A stretch of 64,000 bases of DNA from Holothuria scabra. Lineage: Eukaryota; Echinodermata; Holothuroidea; Aspidochirotida; Holothuriidae. This document shows, in pieces, positions 33,001-43,306 of the stretch. Position numbers and translations under genes: made by a program. The notes under the pieces are model-generated. The model ran no database searches and was not told where the DNA came from. It was given only the letters and a program-made list of their open reading frames with translations. Location of the stretch: the NCBI GenBank assembly GCA_037179385.1, contig CM074193.1:42812846-42876845 (forward strand). The letters run 5' to 3'. Numbering within the stretch: the first letter of the stretch is position 1; each line of letters begins with the position of its first letter.

Positions 33001-36000
33001 ATCCAGATAAAGGTGGCTGTATTTTCTCTTAAAGGTTCCTTCGTGATCACAACTCATGTTTATAGTAGCTTAAAGTTTTGTCCCCAGTCTGATAAGCCTG
33101 CTGACGTAAAAACATTCTTTCATACCTTTCCATGTATTTTTCTTGCGGGAAATTCCTTGTAACATAAAAGTACACAGTAATCGGTAAAGCCAGCGGCAAA
33201 ACCGAGCCCAAAGCTCCGCGGCGTTCTTGGGGGAAGGGGAACCAGTAGGCGAAGCCCTTGGAAGCCTTGAAGGTTTTATCTGGATAAAAAATCAAATCTC
33301 TAGAGAGGTATAATATTTGTTATGACCTAACTTGGGGATGCGAGTGGAAGGCAAGGACAAAATCTGGGGAACGACCCCTCTACACCCCCCCCCCCCCAGC
33401 GCCGCCACTGCCTACATGGCAAGGATCCAGTCAAAAATTGTATCCCTGACCCCCTCTCCCCTTTGAACACCCATGTCTATTCACTCTAATTCTTAACCTT
33501 TATATTTTTGAATTGCATTTCTTTATGGTGCTATTTAAATGCTTCAAATTCCCCATCTTTTTAGGTGAAATTTTCTTAAATGCATTTTTATGTTGTTTTT
33601 TTACAGGCGGATGTTTCCTGTGATGTCAGCATCAATCTCTGGTCTCGACCCCGATGCTATGTATTCCATTCTATTAGATTTCTCCGCTACAGACGACCAC
33701 CGATGGAAATACGTCAACGGGGAATGGGTCCCCGGGGGTAAGCCGGAAAATGCCCCACCTTCGTCAGCTTACGTACACCCGGACTCTCCTAACTTTGGCG
33801 CACATTGGATGAAACAATCCGTTGGCTTCAGTAAAGTGAAATTGTCCAACAAACTTAACGGATCAGGACAGGTGAATAGCTTTATATGAAAAAAAATTCA
33901 TGTTAAGGAATTCCCTTATTAAGAGGAAACGAAAATATAAAGTAGTTTCCAAACAGTTTACTTGATTGGGAAACACCGTCTGGATATCTGGACATTTGTT
34001 GATAAAATACCTGTGGAACATTTGTTGATATATTAACGAAATTTTCTAGTTTCCTTGATGGCAAAATTGTTGTTCTCAAACATTTAATGGTAATGTTCTC
34101 AAACATTGCATGTAATTTCTGTAAAAATGATAGTCTCCTGTTTTCAAAAATTCAGTACACAAATTGACTGTATCTTATCTGTTGTTTATGTATATTATGG
34201 TCACCACTTTTCTATATATCGTTTTTAATTGTCAAAGATTGTCAATTTTTTTAAAGTTTCTACAAATCGCAACTGGGTAGTACTTTCAAAAATCTTTCCC
34301 TCCAGTATCTACATTAATCCAGTCTGAAACATTATTTTAATAACAAGTTAGCCTTGGTTAGTATTGTACTAATGAATTCAAATCGGAAGAAAATTTGCAC
34401 CTTTACAGTCACCATTTATCTAGGTCAAGCGCAAGCTGATAAGTACGATAACTTAACTTTGCCCAACTGCATAAACAGTTAGCTTAGTGATCTTCGTGTA
34501 TAACTTCTTTCAAAATACGACTTTTGACAAGTCCAAACGTTTTTAAGATTACAGTATATGAATCAATTATTTTTCAGGTCATGCTTAATTCCTTACACAA
34601 GTACGAACCCCGTATTCATATAATTCGAGTCGGTGGACGAGAGAAACAGAAGTTAGTTGGAACATATTCCTTCCAAGAGACAAGGTTTATTGCCGTTACA
34701 GCCTATCAAAACGAAGATGTGAGTAACATTTTTTCAGTTATACCTGTTTGGGATATTTCATATAGTTATAACAGCTAAAAAGTTTAACTTTCACGGGGCT
34801 CGCATGCACTGGAAATGAATTTCTCTTGATTTTAGCACATTGTTAAAAATATTTGGCAGATTTTACTTCTTCATTTATTAGTGATAATGTACACTCTAAA
34901 ATGTCAAATGTCAATAGAATCTATACTCAATAGGGCCACGAAGTGAAATCTGGTCAAACCTTTGAATAGAGTCAGTTCAAAATTTCATTTTCGAACCATT
35001 TCTAGTCAATGAAATAGTTCTTGTCAAATATTTTACAAGATTCCGGTTTGTGTCCTAAATTGATTAGATATATTTCAAAGTGTCTATTCACTTTGTCGAG
35101 TCCATATTTCTAAAACAATTATTTAAACATTACCGTTAGAAGTCATTTTGCTTCTATACTGTCAAAGTATTTTTTTTTCAGATAACAACTTTAAAACTTT
35201 TGGAGCAAATTATTATAAGAGCGACGACCCCCAGCCCTAAGCATATCGAAGAAGTTTCAACGTAGACTGAATTCAATCGTTAAAGCTTTCTAATTAGACA
35301 GTTAGAAGAATTACTTTGTAGATAGCCGATTTGTCCAATCGGTGTGTGTTTGGAGCGGGGGGGGGGGGGGCATGATGCAAACCAATCCGTCTGCCTGTGT
35401 GCCTTTGGTAAAGAACACAACCTTCGTGGTAATACCGAGTATACTGCAGATACATTTTTCGTTCACTGATGGGCGTCACTCCTATCGGGACAGGGACATG
35501 TTCTCCACATTTTTGGAAATACACCTATGAACTTAAGGTTTTAAACAGTAAATATTTGACAGGAGTGACCATGCCCCCACCCTTTACACGATTGTTGGTA
35601 GCCGCTATTCCTCTGCTTCGAGATGTAAAACAGGTCTTGATTAATGGATTTTTACGGCCCAATTTCCAACCTATCGGTTCAAATCGAGCCGGCCACGGCC
35701 TTTATTCCAGTTGTGGCCCACTTCCTTGTTTTCCCTACTCCATTTCTTGTGCGGAGCATCACGCACAACGGCAGTAGGTTCCATTTTTAGAGTCTTTGGT
35801 ATGACTCGACCTGGGAATCAAACCCAGGTCTTCCGCGTGAGAAGCGGGTGCTGTAATATTTGACCAAACACGCGGTCTGAAGCAGACCTTAAAGGACAAC
35901 TGTTTGTTATGACGCTTAGCGTTAGTTAGTTAGTTAGATGGAGTTTTACGGCCCATTTACCAACCAATAGGTTCAATTCGAGCCGACCACGTTCTTTTTT

Positions 36001-39000
36001 TCCAGTTTCGCCCGGCTTGTTTTCCCTACTCCATTATGCTGAGCACCAAGCACAATGGCAGTAGGTTCCGTTTATAAAGTCTTCGCTATGACGCTAAGCG
36101 ACCATGAAATTGGGAGAAGCCTGTGTGGCTTATGAAAGACAACCCCATGTTATGCGCCTATCAACTCGACAAATTAAGATCAAATTTGGTATCTTTGAAA
36201 GACGAGTTCATATAGGCAAACCTTACACTGGAGGTTGCAATTGACAATTGAGTGTAAACCTCGTCTTACTTTGACCTGGGCAGAACTGCCCCCCCCCGGT
36301 TGCCGGGCTTCAGTCATCGCTTCAAATGTCACCGCCTTACGCAAACTCAAAGGCCAAAGCAACGGTTCAGTTCTAGCGTTGATTTTGCACAGCTTTCTGC
36401 AACCCACCGCTTTTCATCGGTCTCTTGACTCCTCTAAGTTCAAAAAGTTGGTTCAACTAGGGTTGTTGTTTGAAGAATTTTGAAGCTCGAATTCATTCCC
36501 AGTACTATGTGCCTTATTTTGGCTGTAAGGCCCTCACAGTTCTAACAGAATTGCAAGAATCTTATCAGCTAATGGAATGCGGCTAATAGTAAAGCTCTAA
36601 AGTGTAAATCCATAAACAAAACTATATCAGGTAAAGTGTTTATGATCAGGTATAGTTTTCTGAAAATTATGGAGCTCTCACCCAAAACATGGATCTCGAA
36701 AGAAACGTAGCTACCCACTTGTAAAGTCTTTCATCCACCTTTTCGGCAATTTCTAGACGGCGTTATAATCAGTGCAATTCAATATTTTTTTTTATTTTTG
36801 TTTCTGTTTTGAGTGAGTGTAGCTCTGTTTCTTGCCTTTCAGATAACACAACTAAAAATCAAGTACAATCCTTTTGCAAAGGCTTTCTTAGACGTAAAGG
36901 AGAAGTAAGTCGCGTTCATTTACCTTTCTCGGGTGTTTTTTTAATCTTTTTTTTTTTTTCTTTTTTATAAATGACATCAAACCAAACAATTTATTCGCAC
37001 AATAATATCCAGAGGGGTGTTTCTCTTTGAAGGTAAGAACGACCTATATCTATATTTAAATCCACAACTTCGATTGTGTTATTAAACAAACTAGTTAGAA
37101 GTCGGTTTGTGATCTTAAATGGGCAGAAAGGTCGGTCTTTGCAGTAGAGTTTGATGTGGTTGTTCATTTGTAACCGAGTTGCACTGAATTTAAAGTTTAA
37201 TGAACTGTTTTTATTGTTGATCATATCGTAGGATTTTTAATATAACCCGTACTTTGTCTATTGTATCACATCAAAATTGGAGTTTGCAGACCGAAATGTA
37301 TAATTTAATACACAATACAGGAACATGCACTAAAACGGTTGCCAAGGTTACTATGTAAATAAATAGAAACCACTATGATCTTTCTAAAAAAGACTATCGA
37401 ATATGTTTCTCTTTTGTTCGCATGTAGGTTTAATTAGTGATTCTTTTACAAAGAAGACCCGACTTTCAAGAAAAATATGATCACTTTTGTGTACTATGCG
37501 GAGAAGGGAACTAAAACATTGCCTTAAGGAGTTGAAATACTGTGGTTTCATTTTGTAAAAAAAAAATAAATTAAAGGCGAAGGAGATCGGTGTTTAGCAC
37601 CAAAAGAAGATTGTTATAATTCTACACTCTAAAAAACGTGTTTAGCAATTAAACACTTATTTTTTCCCCCTTTATAGTTAGTTACCGTAGTAAGATAGAG
37701 TTTTACGGATCAGCTTCCAGCCTATGTTCAAGTCCAGCCGGCCACGGCCTTTTTTCCAGTCTGTCAGTTGTGGCTCACTGGCTTGTTTTCCCTACTCCAA
37801 TGCTTATGCTGAGCATCGCACCCCCTTTATAAGCTTTATACATTCTAAACACGTTTAGCTATTATACACACAATATTTAGAAGTAAACGTGTTTAAAAGC
37901 GAAATTAAGAATTGCACACGTGTGTGAAGCATCTAAACGTGTTTAAAAAGTGGGGCAACAAGTGTTAAGAAAAACCTTAAATTCCTAAATGACCTTTTTA
38001 GAGTGTACTTACTCAGCAAAAAAAGGTGAAAGTTTTCATTACTGTTGCGAGTAAGCACGACAAAATTTCCTAATTTGTTTTAAAAGAAAAAAAACCCTGC
38101 GGTTTGAAAAACAGGGTTCTTTCCGGAATAAATCCACTTTCAACAAATAGATTACATTGCAACATTTGAAGAAAAAGATCGCACTCAGAGAAACTGTATT
38201 CCTCTTGTCATGTATTTCACAGGATATTGTCATGATAATATCTTATTTTCAAAATGTTCATGGAAACAATTCTTCAAGATTTTCCTCTGCAACTAAATTT
38301 TACTTTATTTAATTACATTTACTTGGTTGTTCGCGATAAAAGAAAATACAGTAATTGAAACAATACAGTATTTCGAAATGAAGACACAACGTAACATTAA
38401 AATATTGTGTAAGGACACACTATAAAACCACCATACCTTGTCTGCATGTTATAGTAAAGTTGCCCCTATAAAATAAAAATTAAAAATATAAAATATCATT
38501 TTTGTATTGTTCTTCTCAATCAAAGATATGTACAAAACAACGATGCGAGTGATTACAGTTATAAACAATATTAAACATAGAAACGAAATACAGGGGAAAA
38601 TGAATGGATTACGTAATATTAAAATCAAGATGAAGGCTATTAAAACATGGCTGCCCTTGTCTCATGAACGCATTTATATCAGAAGAAGTACACACATTGT
38701 AATGCAGTAATTGCATCAAACTCCTTGCATAATTTTGAAAGTGAAGAAAATTTAAGATTGTGTTTTGCATTTTGTACTTGTAAATATAAAATTTGAGCCA
38801 TATCATCAGTACATTTACAGCTTTGTTTTCAGGTTGATCATTCAGGATGCCAAAAATCATATTCTAAAAAATAAAATATAATAGTGTAAGGTTTATTTTT
38901 TTTTTCGTGGTCAATTGGCAGATATTTTTCGAACTGCTTAATCTTCATGATAACATTTTTACCTTTAAACAGTAAATGAATTTGGAAAATAAGAAAAGAA

Positions 39001-42000
39001 ACTTCAAATGTATTTTTGCTGTCTGGTCTTTAGTATGACATCACATTAATTTCTTACAACAAAAATAAGTTCGATGTAAACATTTGAACATCGTGGCATA
39101 TTTTTTTCTTACTTCAGAAGCGACGGTTTTGAATTTTTCGATGATCCCCAACAAAGCAGGTATCCCCAACGTAAGTAAATTTATTAACAACTTACTTTTT
39201 GAGAGTAATATATATGATTAAAAAGTAGCTGCCATTCGCTGCGTTCCATTTTAAGTAGTAATATTGGATGCATGAATACTGTATGCGATATTTGAATTAA
39301 AGTCTACTCCTAGTTTTTCATTTTCCTCATAGCAATATTTTCAAATTTCGACAAAATTCTTTCAAAATGCTGCTCGTTCTGATTTTTCATATTTTGTTTT
39401 ATCTCTACGTTTTGCAATTTATTTATGAAGAATTACTTTTAGATGACTCATCCTTCAGACTCGAAATTTTAGCAAATATTTGTGAACAAACAAAAGATAT
39501 TCATTGTATATAAACCAAAAATAGCTAAATACATAGTACTTTTATTGTTATTATAAAACAACATTTATTGTACGAATGTTGAATGCAATACCATCAACAA
39601 ACATACAAATAAAAACAGTTTATGTATTTCTTTTGCGTTTTTCTTTAATCCTATATTTGCTCGGGGCACTGCCCATCGAATGCAAAATCGCTTTATCAAT
39701 TTTCTTCAAAAGTTGAACTAGAATTATCTTTCGAATTGTTTGTAACGTTTAAATTGCCTGCAAAATGACAAAATCTACAATTGGTCATTTGTTTTAAAAG
39801 TCTTAACATGTTACTAATGATTAAGTGCTTGCAAATCTCTTTATCTGTTACAGTGGGAGGATGGTTTCTACCGGGAGCTGGTACAATGTGTGGACCATCT
39901 CCCCACCAACTAGCCCCCTCATTTACGCTCCCCTCACACACAGGCTGCGAACGTCTCTCAAGTCTCAGTCGGCATCGCACGGCTCCATACCCTTCAACGT
40001 CACCGTACCATCAAAAATATTCAAACAGTAAGTTCTTTTTCAATTAACAGTTCTTTTCAAATCATTCAAAACTCGATATTCAACAAACGGAGTATCCTGT
40101 CAGCTTGTAATCCTATAATTTGAAATGTTGAGATTGCATTCAGTGAATTTATAAGTAATCCAAGCTTTAGATAGTATTGCGAATTTTAGAAGATGGTTAA
40201 TGAATTTTAAGTGGAGTTTATTGATCAATTTTTAACAGATTATTGCCTCGTATTTTCTTTCAGTAATACAATCATCAGTTAAGACGTATATGTAATAGGT
40301 CTAGAGGCCTACACGGCGAGTGCGATTAACGACAATTTAGTATAACAATTGCCAATTGAATAAGTTAACGAAGAATAATCTTTGTCGATATACATCAGTC
40401 AAATATGTCAGCGAGATTCACCCATTTCCAGAGCATTAATGACCATCGTTCAGGGGAAATAATGAGGTGGGCAGCAACTTTAAAAAGTCATCGGAAGTAA
40501 TTCACAACACAGTCATTTAAGACGATTGGACAGCATTCTTAATGTAGTGCACATTATACTAGCCTAATGTATTTGAAATTATTTCAATATGGTGCGGTAA
40601 AAAGTTTGATGGCAAATCACCGCTTCCTGGAAACTTTGATGCTTTCTATTAAAAGAAATACCATTCTGTCTTTGAAACTTTTGAGAGAAATTTCAGATCA
40701 CAATAGGTTTACACTGTTCATTCTTAGATAAGTCTCATCAATGTTGATTCTTTTGAAATGATATTATTGAAAGCAAACACATTTCAATTCCAGTGTTGTG
40801 AGTCATAGCTTACATACCCACAGAGTATGTAAAGAAGATAACTTGTGTGACTCATATGACTCATCTACCTGTAAAAGATGATAAACTTCAACATTTACGT
40901 CTTACCATGTTGTCTTACCTAGATCCTCTGCAAACTTAGGTTACTGGGTGACCGTATGACTCTATAGAACTCTTTCCGCTCAAATTTTTACGATCCAAAA
41001 CAGTCCCACGAACACGAGTCTTTAAAACCAGGTGAATTGTTTTGGTCCACGGAACTACAAGGTATAAAGGGAACAGCCGTACCTTGCGACTTTCTAAAAG
41101 GTTCTAAGGGGTAACCCTGTTATGTTTGCTTAAGTAATAAAATCCCATTCTATTCCATGTCCGTTAAGCCGCCTTTGACGTGGAATCTATTGTCCTTATT
41201 TCCTTTGAAGTAGTGCCGCCAACAAGGTGTCTATTCTAAGACCAGATGAATGTAGATTAAATTGAGCAAATTGATATCCTCTTTGTTAATTTTATCGGTT
41301 CGAACCACCCATTAGACCACCTAGATAGGGTCAAACTTCTTTTTAAACCGTTCCTTTTAATTTCTTACAACACCTTTCCGGTTCCCTTTTCCTTGGTGTA
41401 GGCTTTTCCAATGGAGTATTTTGTTATCCAAAGAAAATCCTTTTTTAATTTAAAATAGTTGACTTTTTTCTCCACTGCAACGTTTGTTATCCTAATTCAG
41501 CCTTAAAAAATCATGAGTTTTAATTTTACAACTTTGTTTGTTAATTTATTTTGAATACTTAATTGAATTGAAATAAGCGTACTTTTTGTACTGGGCTGAA
41601 CAAATTGAACCAGAAGAAAAAATAACCGACAAATAAAAACGTCTAGGTCAACGTCAGATAGGAGAAAAATAAAAATAAAAAACATTGTGTTAGCTGGAAT
41701 ATTTAACTGGAGATAAGGTAACGCATTCTGCACCCGAGGTTAAAATTCCTTCATTTATTCAATTTTGAGACTTAAAAGTATGTCAAATTAAGCATGTGTA
41801 ATATTTCGAAACAGTTTAAAATAGAAATTTCTGTCAACAAAAATAATTGATTTTTTAATTGATTTTATTTTAAGTTGTGTTTTTGGCATGGGATATGTAG
41901 AGACGTCCTACATATGTGTGACCTTTTATGTTTTATTTGATGAGCTAGAAAAAATCTTATCTTACACACATGCACACACACACACACACACGTGATAAGA

Positions 42001-42637
42001 TCAGACGATTTAAATTGTTGCCTATTAGGTCCGGAGGGAGCAGTAGACACCCCAGAAGTTGTGTTAACAAAATAAATTCATTCACAGGATGTTGGTTACT
42101 ATCTTCTCAGCTCTCAGTTTTAATTTTTATCATTTTTACTCCTTCTCAGGTTTTACTTCCGACGGTTCCCCCACTGGTCTTTCTTTATTACCACACGAGA
42201 GCTGGTCATCTCTCGCATCAACAGCGCCTTCAATGTCATCATCATGTTCACAATACACTCCAGTCTGGCCTCAGATGGGTAGTTCATCGTTCCCGTCTGT
42301 CTCAACTACCGGTCCCTTTTCGTCAGGTTTTATTTGTCCACCGTATGCCACCTCGTCCGCCTCTTCCGTCAATGTCACTCCAGTGAACTCTTTAGTAAAT
42401 ACCTCTCACAGCCCGCCGTCTGTGGCGGTTGAATCGTCAAACCATTTATCGTTGACGGATTCTGGTCACAATGTGGCCTCTACCTCAAGCTGTTCAGCGT
42501 TCCAAGAAACCTATCCTACTGACACCCAGGCTGGGACAATGTACGATTCTTGTGGGTATACCTCTTTAGGGATGTCACACCATCAGAATACTGGCAACCG
42601 AACCAGTTGGGTACCGATCGCACCACCATCAGTCTGA
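29720..42637 (+). CDS. Bra: Brachyury T-box transcription factor, seven coding exons
   Basis: Coding segments are 29720-30012, 33607-33871, 34578-34718, 36843-36904, 39118-39170, 39854-40027 and 42150-42637. They total 1476 bases, 491 residues plus stop, with GT/AG introns that keep frame. The T-box (about residues 72-256) contains the stretches [63 protein letters not shown] and [11 protein letters not shown]. The pattern after the T-box ([31 protein letters not shown]) and the tail WVPIAPPSV are Brachyury-type rather than Tbx2/Tbr/Tbx6-type. Known role of the family: a nuclear DNA-binding regulator of notochord, mesoderm, blastopore and gut genes, reading T half-sites related to TCACACCT. 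The start is uncertain: ATG at 29720 or ATG at 29777 (472 residues), both with A at -3. A non-coding 5' exon cannot be excluded. Confidence 0.95.
30013..33606 (+). other. Brachyury intron 1
   Basis: 3594-bp GT/AG intron, phase 2. It holds a minus-strand coding-like segment (33047-33295), a C tract with CAGTGGCG beside it (about 31200-31280) resembling a hAT left end, and a hAT right-end-like GCCGCCACTG at 33401-33410. Those two ends have no matching target duplications, so I do not join them into one element. No enhancer could be identified by eye. Confidence 0.8.
33047..33286 (-). CDS. Candidate coding exon of unknown gene, inside Brachyury intron 1, opposite strand
   Basis: A minus-strand open frame runs from 33295 to a TGA at 33047. 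A good splice acceptor lies at its start: a T-rich tract ending TTATCCAG, with the exon then starting about 33279-33280. The first codons use G or C at third positions far more than the surroundings ([11 protein letters not shown]). The peptide has one likely membrane span ([20 protein letters not shown]) followed by a charged stretch ([17 protein letters not shown]) and ends KHEL. It looks like a small single-pass protein, perhaps of an organelle, but I do not recognise it. It could be the last exon of a nested gene, a retrocopy fragment, or chance. The usual sign of a retrocopy, a poly(A) tail, is not seen. Confidence 0.4.
   Translation of the reverse strand, partial: YPDKTFKASKGFAYWFPFPQERRGALGSVLPLALPITVYFYVTRNFPQEKYMERYERMFLRQQAYQTGDKTLSYYKHEL
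33607..33871 (+). CDS. Bra: Brachyury exon 2 (T-box core)
   Basis: 265 bases, residues 98 (third base) to 186. The acceptor TTTTTTACAG precedes it and the donor CAG/GTGAAT follows. It carries [26 protein letters not shown] and [12 protein letters not shown], the most conserved DNA-binding part of the T-box. The split arginine codon (AG/G) rejoins as GRRMFP, as expected for Brachyury. Residues [12 protein letters not shown] differ from the commoner KPEPQAPSCVYI-like form. Confidence 0.95.
34578..34718 (+). CDS. Bra: Brachyury exon 3 (T-box)
   Basis: 141 bases, 47 residues (187-233), phase 0 on both sides. The acceptor is ATTTTTCAG and the donor GAT/GTGAGT. Contains [12 protein letters not shown], followed by [15 protein letters not shown] in the variable loop, then [13 protein letters not shown]. 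The loop is clearly diverged from vertebrate Brachyury, while both flanks are nearly invariant. Confidence 0.95.
34892..35110. repeat. CACTCTAAAATGTCAA repeat, in Brachyury intron 3
   Basis: Left end after TA reads CACTCTAAAATGTCAAATG. The interior has GTCAAATATTTTACAAGATT and TTGATTAGATATA blocks that recur, decayed, at 54335-54515. No right-hand CACTCTAAA end is visible. Confidence 0.5.
35630..35885 (-). mobile_element. tRNA-derived SINE, family S, best copy (Brachyury intron 3)
   Basis: On the minus strand the head (about 35880-35802) is tRNA-like: a GGTC-AAATATTACA-GC D-arm, an anticodon-like loop TTCTCAC within a CCGC/GCGG stem (CTC, Glu-like), and CCTGGGTTTGATTCCCAGG with a complete T-arm stem. 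The body has ACCTACTGCC, TAGGGAAAACAAG, GGCCGTGGCCGGCTCGA and a 3' end GGGCCGTAAAA. Better copies show the 3' end running into a CTAACTAACTAA-like tail. It is transcribed, if at all, by pol III. It lies opposite to Brachyury. Confidence 0.8.
35925..36115 (-). mobile_element. SINE, family S, 5'-truncated (Brachyury intron 3)
   Basis: The + strand starts GTTAGTTAGTTAGATGGAGT, TTTACGGCCC, AGGTTCAATTCGAGCCGACC, then TTTTCCCTACTCCATTATGC, GAGCACCAAGCACAATGGCA and GTAGGTTCCG. The tRNA-like head is missing. It lies 40 bp after the full copy, in the same orientation. Confidence 0.78.
36843..36904 (+). CDS. Bra: Brachyury exon 4 (end of T-box)
   Basis: A 62-base exon encoding [20 protein letters not shown] plus two bases of Lys254. 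The acceptor is TTGCCTTTCAG and the donor GTAAGT. This is the C-terminal helix of the T-box that lies in the DNA minor groove in known T-box structures. It is too short to appear as an ordinary ORF and was placed by homology and by frame with exons 3 and 5. Confidence 0.93.
37625..38005. mobile_element. Foldback MITE, CACTCTAAAA ends, GTGTTTA subfamily, in Brachyury intron 4
   Basis: Ends CACTCTAAAAAACGTGTTTA and TTTTTAGAGTG, flanked by TA on both sides. The arms repeat AACGTGTTTAGC-type motifs instead of GAGTGAA, so it shares only the terminal bases with copies 1 and 2. A SINE (about 37672-37830) lies within it. Confidence 0.75.
37672..37830 (-). mobile_element. SINE, family S, truncated, nested in a MITE
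   Basis: The + strand has AGTTAGTTACCGTAGTAAGA, TAGAGTTTTACGG, TTCAAGTCCAGCCGGCCACG, GGCTTGTTTTCCCTACTCCA and ATGCTTATGCTGAGCATCGC. It interrupts the MITE at 37625-38005, so it is younger than that element. Confidence 0.75.
39118..39170 (+). CDS. Bra: Brachyury exon 5 (linker after T-box)
   Basis: A 53-base exon encoding [17 protein letters not shown] and the first base of Leu272. Acceptor CTTACTTCAG, donor AAC/GTAAGT. It is the only short segment that joins exon 4 to the GGWFLPGAG block in frame with consensus splice sites. The acidic linker resembles the KERSD...-type linker that follows the T-box in relatives. Confidence 0.85.
39854..40027 (+). CDS. Bra: Brachyury exon 6 (start of C-terminal region)
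   Basis: 174 bases, residues 272-330. Acceptor TCTGTTACAG, donor [25 protein letters not shown] matches the GW-LLPG-STLCPP block that follows the T-box in Brachyury proteins. [23 protein letters not shown] matches the RSHRSSPYPSPYAHR-type block. The region is Ser/Pro-rich. Confidence 0.93.
41961..41995. repeat. CA microsatellite in Brachyury intron 6
   Basis: ACACACATGCACACACACAC continuing to ACACGTG, about 30 bp, 155 bp before the exon 7 acceptor. Simple repeat, likely variable in length between individuals. Confidence 0.85.
42150..42637 (+). CDS. Bra: Brachyury exon 7 (C-terminal activation region and stop)
   Basis: 488 bases including TGA at 42635-42637, residues 330-491. The acceptor is CTCCTTCTCAG. 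Rich in Ser, Thr, Pro and Gly with few charged residues, as in transactivation domains. It starts with [13 protein letters not shown] then HESWSSLAS, which aligns with the SHDNWSSL block of relatives, and ends WVPIAPPSV, the near-invariant Brachyury C-terminus. Confidence 0.95.
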
Positions 42638-43304
42638 CGAAAGAGCCTGTTACATAGGAGACAACTCATATACTAGCTTAGTATTTATATGCGCAGGCAC
42701 GTGCAGTGTTCTCAGAGAAATATGTGAATACGTTCTGAGACCTAAATGGACTCCACTCACTTGATCTTTGTGATCGGGCTATTGCTCTCTTTCGACAAAA
42801 CGAACTATAGTGAAACTCGAACATGTGTCATCAAGCAGTTGCACAGGTTTCTGAAGTTTTTGGAATTACTACGACCCTTCTTAACTTGGTAAAATGGCAT
42901 TCTACAGTGGAGACTTGGTCATGGGTTTACTCCCTCAAATTATTGCTTTGGTACGTTACGTAAATACATGTTGAATTGACATGTCTTGCAGTCAAACCAG
43001 TGGTCACACAGGACTGCTACTACTGAAAAAGAATGAGGAGTGGGGCGAAAAAGCTTGGGATGAAGCACGTGACACCTAGCAATTTTTTATCTTCTAGAAA
43101 GAGGGCGAAGAATTTTCCATGATTTCCCTTGGCTACAGACTTGCTTTCATGAACTGCTATTTCTTCGAATAATTGTGCTGAGCTTACCAAACTAATATCT
43201 TGTGATTTACATTCTGATGGAGTCTCCATATCCCCCCCTGTGTAGGGTAGTCGAATGTTCTTCCATTGTTTCTAGTCCTGACGTATACAATGGAACTTGA
43301 TCCG
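42638..43304 (+). other. Probable Brachyury 3' UTR
   Basis: Sequence after the stop codon up to the MITE at 43307. No AATAAA or ATTAAA occurs in this stretch. No other gene or repeat is visible. The transcript end is therefore either beyond it, inside the MITE, or set by a non-canonical signal. Confidence 0.45.
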
Positions 43305-43306
43305 TA

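Noticed and set aside
31202..33410. hAT element spanning CAGTGGCG (31202) to GCCGCCACTG (33410) in intron 1
   Set aside because: The 8-bp flanks (ACTCTTTG and CCTACATG) do not match, so these are ends of two different or deleted elements.
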